Shown: positions 4,941 through 9,247 of the stretch, one piece after another
Position numbering within the stretch: position 1 is the stretch's first letter
How the letters are laid out: each line of letters begins with the position of its first letter
Assembly (NCBI GenBank): GCA_041748555.1
Contig: JBGTDA010000084.1
Span: forward strand, 1 to 9,247
Length of the DNA: 9,247 nt
Direction: 5' to 3'
From: Rhodonellum sp041748555
Lineage (GTDB): Bacteria > Bacteroidota > Bacteroidia > Cytophagales > Cyclobacteriaceae
The notes under the pieces: generated by a model
Told to the model about the DNA's origin: nothing
Databases searched by the model: none
The model's input: the letters and a program-made list of their open reading frames with translations, nothing else
Position numbers and translations under genes: made by a program

Positions 4941-7900
4941 ATGGCTAGATATCTACTTAAATTATACTTAAAGATGACCAACAGGAATCTGTTGAATTGC
5001 AAGTTGTTGTTTTCCCTGTTGCTTGTCACTTTTCTCCGGATTCCGATACTTTATGCACAGGATGTTACTATAACAGGTACGGTGGTGGACGGTTCCGGTG
5101 AAACCATTCCCGGGGTTAATATTCTTGAGGCAGGAACCACTAACGGAACGGTAACCGATCTTGACGGGAATTTCACGCTCAATGTAGCTTCATCTGATGC
5201 CATCCTGACATTTTCCTTTGTAGGTTTTGCTTCACAGGAAATACCCTTAAATGGTCGTTCCAACTTGGAAGTGACCTTGGAACAGGACATAAGTGCTTTG
5301 GATGAGGTGGTAGTAGTGGGTTATGGAACCCAAAGGAAAAGCGATCTTACGGGAGCGATTTCCAGTATCAAAACCGAAGAAATCACCAGAATTCCTACTT
5401 CCAATGTTGTTCAGTCTTTGCAGGGTCGGGTCAGTGGTGTTCAGGTAACCTCAGGAAGTGGAGCGCCGGGTTCTGGTGCTACCGTCAGAATCCGAGGAGT
5501 CGGAACCTTGAACAATTCAAGTCCGCTGTATGTGGTCGACGGGATGTTGTTGGATGATATCGACTTTATCAATCCCAATGATGTCCAGTCCATGGAAGTG
5601 TTGAAAGATGCTTCCGCCACTGCGATTTATGGTTCCAGAGGAGCAAACGGAGTGATCATTGTCACCACAAAGCAGGGTTCATTCAGCGGACAGACCACTT
5701 TTACAGTGGACGCCTATACGGGTATACAGAATCTGGAGCGAAAAATCGATCTTGTCAATGCCCGTCAATTTGCAACCCTGGCCAATGAACTTGAACAGAA
5801 TGTGGGAAATGAACCAATCTATAACCCCGGCGAGTATGGGGAAGGAACAGATTGGCAGGATGTCATTTTCAGGACTGCTCCCATTTCCAGCATCAACTTA
5901 GGCGCACAGGGTGGGAATGAAAATACCGCTTACAATGTATCGGTTAATTATTTCAACCAATCAGGAATAATCCGGGAATCAGAGTTCGAAAGGTTGACGG
6001 TCCGGTTGAACAACCAGTATAAATTATCAGATGCCATTACTTTCGGACACAACATTTCATTCATTTATTCCAACACTCAAAATGCTCCGGGAGTAGAGGG
6101 AAATGCCTATAGAATATATCCGATTTTTTCCCCAAGAAATCTTGATGGAAGTTTTACCAATACCTCTCCTGTAGGAAATCCCGCAGCCCAGTTTGAGTAC
6201 AACAACAATCAGAACAACAACTACCGGACTAACGGGAATTTCTTTCTGGATGTGGATTTTCTGGATCATTTTACCTTCAGATCCAATTTTGGAATCGACC
6301 TGATTTTCGGAGACAGCAGGAGTTTTACTCCTGAATTTTTCGTATCACCTCAGCAGCAGGTTCTGGAAAACAGTGTCTTTGTCGAAAATTCCAGATCCAG
6401 AAACTTCTTGTGGGAAAATACGGTGACTTACGAAAATGAATGGGGCGATCACAGATTGAATATCCTGGGTGGGATAACTTCCCAGTACTTCTATTTTGAA
6501 AGTCTCGACGGTGAAAGAAGGAATCTTCCCGGTGATGATCCGGCACTTTGGTATCTGAATGCAGGGGAGCTTACCACTCAAACCAATTCAAATTTTGCGC
6601 GGGACTGGGCTATGGCTTCTCTTTTATTCAGAGCGAATTATGTTTATAACGATAAATTTCTATTTACGGGGACAATAAGAAGAGACGGATCTTCCAGATT
6701 TGGACCTGAAAACCGATACGGAGTCTTCCCTTCGCTGGCTGTAGGATATCGGGTGATTCAAGAACCTATTTTTGACAATCAGAACATTTTAAGTGATCTG
6801 AAACTCAGGGCCAGTTGGGGTGTGATAGGGAATGATAAAATAGGAGAGTATGAGGGACGACCGGTTGTAACAGGAAATGAAAATGCTGTTTTTGGTCAGG
6901 ATGAGTCCCTGATTTTCGGAGCCACTATTACCCGTTTGGCCAATCCCTTTATCAAATGGGAAGAAACAGTACAAACAGACATCGGTTTGGAATTCGGGAT
7001 GTTTGAAAATAAACTTTTTGGAGAAATCGATTACTACTACCGAAGGACAAATGACATTCTGGTGGGCGTTCCGATTCCCGCTTTTGTTGGTGCGTCCAAC
7101 AATCCGATAGTAAATGCTGCCAGTGTGGAAAACAGCGGTATCGACCTTTCTCTGAACTGGAGAGAAAACAGAGGCAGTTTCAGCTACAATCTTGGAATCA
7201 TCCTTTCCACCGTCAACAACAACGTTTTGGACATTGGTCAGGGTAATGAATCGATTTTTGGAGGAGCTGTAGGAATCAGTGGTTTGTTGGGTTCCAGAAC
7301 TACAGTAGGAGAATCCATAGGCCATTATTTTGGATATAAGACAATCGGTGTTTTTCAAAATGAAGAAGAACTGGAAAATTTGCCAACCCGCGGCCCGGAA
7401 GTACCGGGTGACCTGATTTTTGAGGATACCAATGGGGACGGTGTCATCAATTCCAATGACCGGGTAATTCTGGGAAGTCCCATTCCGGATTTGATATTCG
7501 GTTTCAATCTCGGGTTTAACTTTGCGGGATTTGATGTCAATGCAGATTTTAACGGAACTTTAGGTAATGAAATTTATAATTCCAAAAAGCAGGTAAGATT
7601 CAATACCTATAATTTTGAAACAACATTTCTGGACAGGTGGACAGGTGAGGGAACGAGCAATACCGAACCCAGGATCACAAACGGCGGACACAATTATGAA
7701 GTTTCGGACAGGTTTATCGAAGATGGATCTTTTCTTAGACTTAGAAATATCCAGATAGGATATACACTCCCGAAAAATACCGTAGGTGCGATAAATCTTC
7801 AGAACCTGAGGATCTATGTTTCAGGAACCAATGTTTTCACCCTGACGAATTATAGCGGATACACTCCTGAAATCGGTGGAGGGGATGTATTGGGTACCGG

Positions 7901-7964
7901 ATATGATTCCGCAGTTTATCCCATCGCCAGAGTATTCAATGTGGGAATCACTGCTTCTTTCTAA
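4941..7964 (+). CDS. susC: SusC/RagA-family TonB-linked outer-membrane transporter
   Basis: This 1007-residue TonB-dependent outer-membrane channel imports oligomers captured by its SusD partner, with energy supplied by TonB. The signal peptide covers about 1-39 (cleavage likely in ILYAQ). A carboxypeptidase-regulatory-like Ig domain follows (about 41-118, TGTVVDGSGETIPGVNI at 45-61). Next come the TonB-box-like DEVVVVGYGTQ (121-131), the plug domain (about 132-245) with the SusC signature YVVDG (197-201) to LKDASATAIYGSRGANGVII (221-240), and a long beta-barrel ending in a C-terminal Phe. A DxNGDGxI loop (829-840) is in the barrel part. Length is normal for the family. The start is the ATG at 4941, which follows an A-run; the ATG at 4974 (MTNRN) would give a shorter and equally plausible signal peptide. 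susD follows after 11 bases. The substrate cannot be read from sequence. Confidence 0.96.
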   Translation: MARYLLKLYLKMTNRNLLNCKLLFSLLLVTFLRIPILYAQDVTITGTVVDGSGETIPGVNILEAGTTNGTVTDLDGNFTLNVASSDAILTFSFVGFASQEIPLNGRSNLEVTLEQDISALDEVVVVGYGTQRKSDLTGAISSIKTEEITRIPTSNVVQSLQGRVSGVQVTSGSGAPGSGATVRIRGVGTLNNSSPLYVVDGMLLDDIDFINPNDVQSMEVLKDASATAIYGSRGANGVIIVTTKQGSFSGQTTFTVDAYTGIQNLERKIDLVNARQFATLANELEQNVGNEPIYNPGEYGEGTDWQDVIFRTAPISSINLGAQGGNENTAYNVSVNYFNQSGIIRESEFERLTVRLNNQYKLSDAITFGHNISFIYSNTQNAPGVEGNAYRIYPIFSPRNLDGSFTNTSPVGNPAAQFEYNNNQNNNYRTNGNFFLDVDFLDHFTFRSNFGIDLIFGDSRSFTPEFFVSPQQQVLENSVFVENSRSRNFLWENTVTYENEWGDHRLNILGGITSQYFYFESLDGERRNLPGDDPALWYLNAGELTTQTNSNFARDWAMASLLFRANYVYNDKFLFTGTIRRDGSSRFGPENRYGVFPSLAVGYRVIQEPIFDNQNILSDLKLRASWGVIGNDKIGEYEGRPVVTGNENAVFGQDESLIFGATITRLANPFIKWEETVQTDIGLEFGMFENKLFGEIDYYYRRTNDILVGVPIPAFVGASNNPIVNAASVENSGIDLSLNWRENRGSFSYNLGIILSTVNNNVLDIGQGNESIFGGAVGISGLLGSRTTVGESIGHYFGYKTIGVFQNEEELENLPTRGPEVPGDLIFEDTNGDGVINSNDRVILGSPIPDLIFGFNLGFNFAGFDVNADFNGTLGNEIYNSKKQVRFNTYNFETTFLDRWTGEGTSNTEPRITNGGHNYEVSDRFIEDGSFLRLRNIQIGYTLPKNTVGAINLQNLRIYVSGTNVFTLTNYSGYTPEIGGGDVLGTGYDSAVYPIARVFNVGITASF

Positions 7965-7975
7965 ATCAATTAATT

Positions 7976-9247
7976 ATGAACGCCATGAAAAAAATATTAT
8001 ATATTAATCCATACTTATCGGGTTTTTGGTTGGGGTTGATCATCTTGTTTTCGGTTTCCTCCTGTAGTGATGATTTCCTGGACAGGTCACCAAAAGCACT
8101 TCAGACTTCCGATAGTTTTTTCCAGACCCAACAACAGGCTCTGGAAGCACTCAATGCTGTATATAGTCATCTAAGAAGCTTTAATGTCCATGTATTTTCC
8201 TATCTCGGAATCACCGACATTGCCTCAGATGATGCAGTGAAGGGAAGTGTTCCCGGAGATGCAGCTTTTCTTCAGGATATCAACGACTTTACCCTAGATG
8301 CCAACAATACTGCTGTTAACGGGATCTGGACCGGATATTTTCAAGGTATTTTCAGGGCAAATCAGGTTATCACAAATGTGCCTGAAATCAATATGGATCC
8401 TGAGCTGAAGACTAGAATCATAGCAGAAGCCCGTTTTCTGAGAGCTTACTTTTATTTCTTTTTGGTAAGAACCTATGGTGACCTTCCCTTGATCGATAGG
8501 CCGTTGAATCCGGATGAATATTTTCAGGAAAGGATACCTGCAAGTCAGATTTATGATTTTATCATTGCCGACCTACAATTTGCCGAAGAAAACCTCCCCA
8601 CTAAATCCGAATACCCACCCTCCGAACTGGGAAGAGCAACAAGGGGAGCAGCCAAAGGTTTTCTAGCCAAAGTTTATCTGTTCAATGATGATTTTCAAAG
8701 CGCCTTCAACAAAGCAGTAGAAATAATCAATTCAGGTGAATATGCACTTTATCCTGACTATGAGGAGTTGTTTAGAAAGGAAGGCGAACATTCCTCGGAA
8801 AGTATTTTTGAAGTTTCTGCTGTGGCACTTGAGCAAGGTGGAGGAGGCCATCAGTACAATCAGGTTCAGGGAATACGGGGTTTCCCAAACAATGGGTGGG
8901 GATTCAACAATCCCTCAGATGACCTTGTAGCAGCATATGAAGCCGGCGACCCCCGGTTGGAAGCAACGGTAATTTTCAACGGAGATACATTATCAACCGG
9001 AGAAATAGTGGAGGCAGATCCCAATATGGGTGAGGATGCAAAATTCAGCAAAAAAGCGTGGATACCCGAAGTGCCACCGATCGGATTCGGTAACAGTGGT
9101 GCCAATATCAGATTGCTAAGGTATGCGGATATACTGCTTATTGCTGCCGAAAGTGCCAAAGAGTTGGGGAATCCAGCGGTTGCTTTGCAATATCTGAATA
9201 TGATCAGAGAAAGAGCAAGGCAGGGAAATCCGGATATTCTTCCTGAC
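7976..9247 (+). CDS. susD: SusD/RagB-family nutrient-binding outer-membrane lipoprotein (3' end outside window)
   Basis: The frame stays open from ATG 7976 to the last base, giving 424 codons of a protein that is probably 450-600 residues in full. SusD proteins form the surface lid on SusC and capture glycans or similar ligands. Residues 1-29 are a lipoprotein signal peptide with Cys30 in FSVSSC, followed by the typical SDDFLDRSP (31-39). The SusD N-terminal helical (TPR-like) region shows IIAEARFLRAYFYFFLVRTY (148-167), then GDLPLI, and GRATRGAAKGFLAKVYLF (224-241). The RagB/SusD C-terminal part shows LLRYADILLIAAESAKELG and LNMIRERARQG near the window end. The alternative start at 7985 (MKKIL) gives an equally good signal peptide. 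It is cotranscribed with susC. Because no stop codon is present, a minimum-ORF caller that needs one would miss this gene. Confidence 0.94.
   Translation, partial: MNAMKKILYINPYLSGFWLGLIILFSVSSCSDDFLDRSPKALQTSDSFFQTQQQALEALNAVYSHLRSFNVHVFSYLGITDIASDDAVKGSVPGDAAFLQDINDFTLDANNTAVNGIWTGYFQGIFRANQVITNVPEINMDPELKTRIIAEARFLRAYFYFFLVRTYGDLPLIDRPLNPDEYFQERIPASQIYDFIIADLQFAEENLPTKSEYPPSELGRATRGAAKGFLAKVYLFNDDFQSAFNKAVEIINSGEYALYPDYEELFRKEGEHSSESIFEVSAVALEQGGGGHQYNQVQGIRGFPNNGWGFNNPSDDLVAAYEAGDPRLEATVIFNGDTLSTGEIVEADPNMGEDAKFSKKAWIPEVPPIGFGNSGANIRLLRYADILLIAAESAKELGNPAVALQYLNMIRERARQGNPDILPD

Noticed and set aside
4829..5029. 66-codon minus-strand frame across the susC start
   Set aside because: It is made mostly of AT-rich promoter DNA plus the reverse of the signal-peptide coding region; no conserved features.
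6789..7358. 189-codon open frame antisense to susC
   Set aside because: It lies wholly within a certain gene on the opposite strand, and its translation resembles no domain I know; it follows from codon usage of susC.
8866..9159. 97-codon minus-strand frame inside susD
   Set aside because: The plus-strand susD frame shows clear SusD motifs over the whole interval.
1..9247. tRNA, rRNA, riboswitch, insertion sequence or attachment site
   Set aside because: No cloverleaf with recognisable T-loop, no ribosomal RNA signature, no transposase and no long terminal inverted or direct repeats were seen on reading both strands.

Overview
The window looks like a chromosomal segment of a Bacteroidota bacterium, probably of the order Cytophagales and perhaps the family Cyclobacteriaceae. 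The evidence is a SusC/SusD outer-membrane pair, a membrane-bound LytTR regulator, lipoproteins with short loose lipoboxes, starts without Shine-Dalgarno sequences (often A/T-rich just upstream), and one candidate promoter of the Bacteroidota TTTG-N19-TAnnTTTG type. The family placement is inferred from protein style, not from a marker gene.

Layout: positions 1-4614 hold six genes on the minus strand. They are the N-terminal 166 residues of a thiamine-diphosphate acetolactate-synthase-like enzyme (1-498); a YceI-like lipoprotein (739-1380); a predicted secreted intradiol-dioxygenase-fold protein (1370-2017); a LytTR regulator with about five membrane segments (2101-2940); a fumarylacetoacetate-hydrolase-family enzyme resembling 2-keto-3-deoxy sugar acid dehydratases (3122-3955); and a small DUF1905/YdeI-type protein (4150-4614). 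After a 326-bp, very AT-rich divergent spacer (4615-4940), the plus strand carries susC (4941-7964) and the first 424 codons of susD (7976 to the window end). The susD frame is still open at base 9247.

How the genes may work together: the SusC/SusD pair imports a glycan or oligomer and probably opens a polysaccharide-utilisation or similar operon that continues outside the window. The FAH-family enzyme and the acetolactate-synthase-like enzyme fit downstream carbon metabolism (sugar acids, pyruvate), but they are separate transcription units and the link is inference. The LytTR gene, the dioxygenase-like gene and the yceI-like gene form a tight co-directional cluster. The last two overlap by 11 bp and are very likely co-translated. 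This three-gene module (membrane regulator, exported dioxygenase-like protein with an altered active site, exported YceI carrier) is the least explained part of the window. No RNA gene, transposon, CRISPR array or prophage signal was seen. The only clear repeat is a six-unit heptanucleotide tandem array at 3067-3108.
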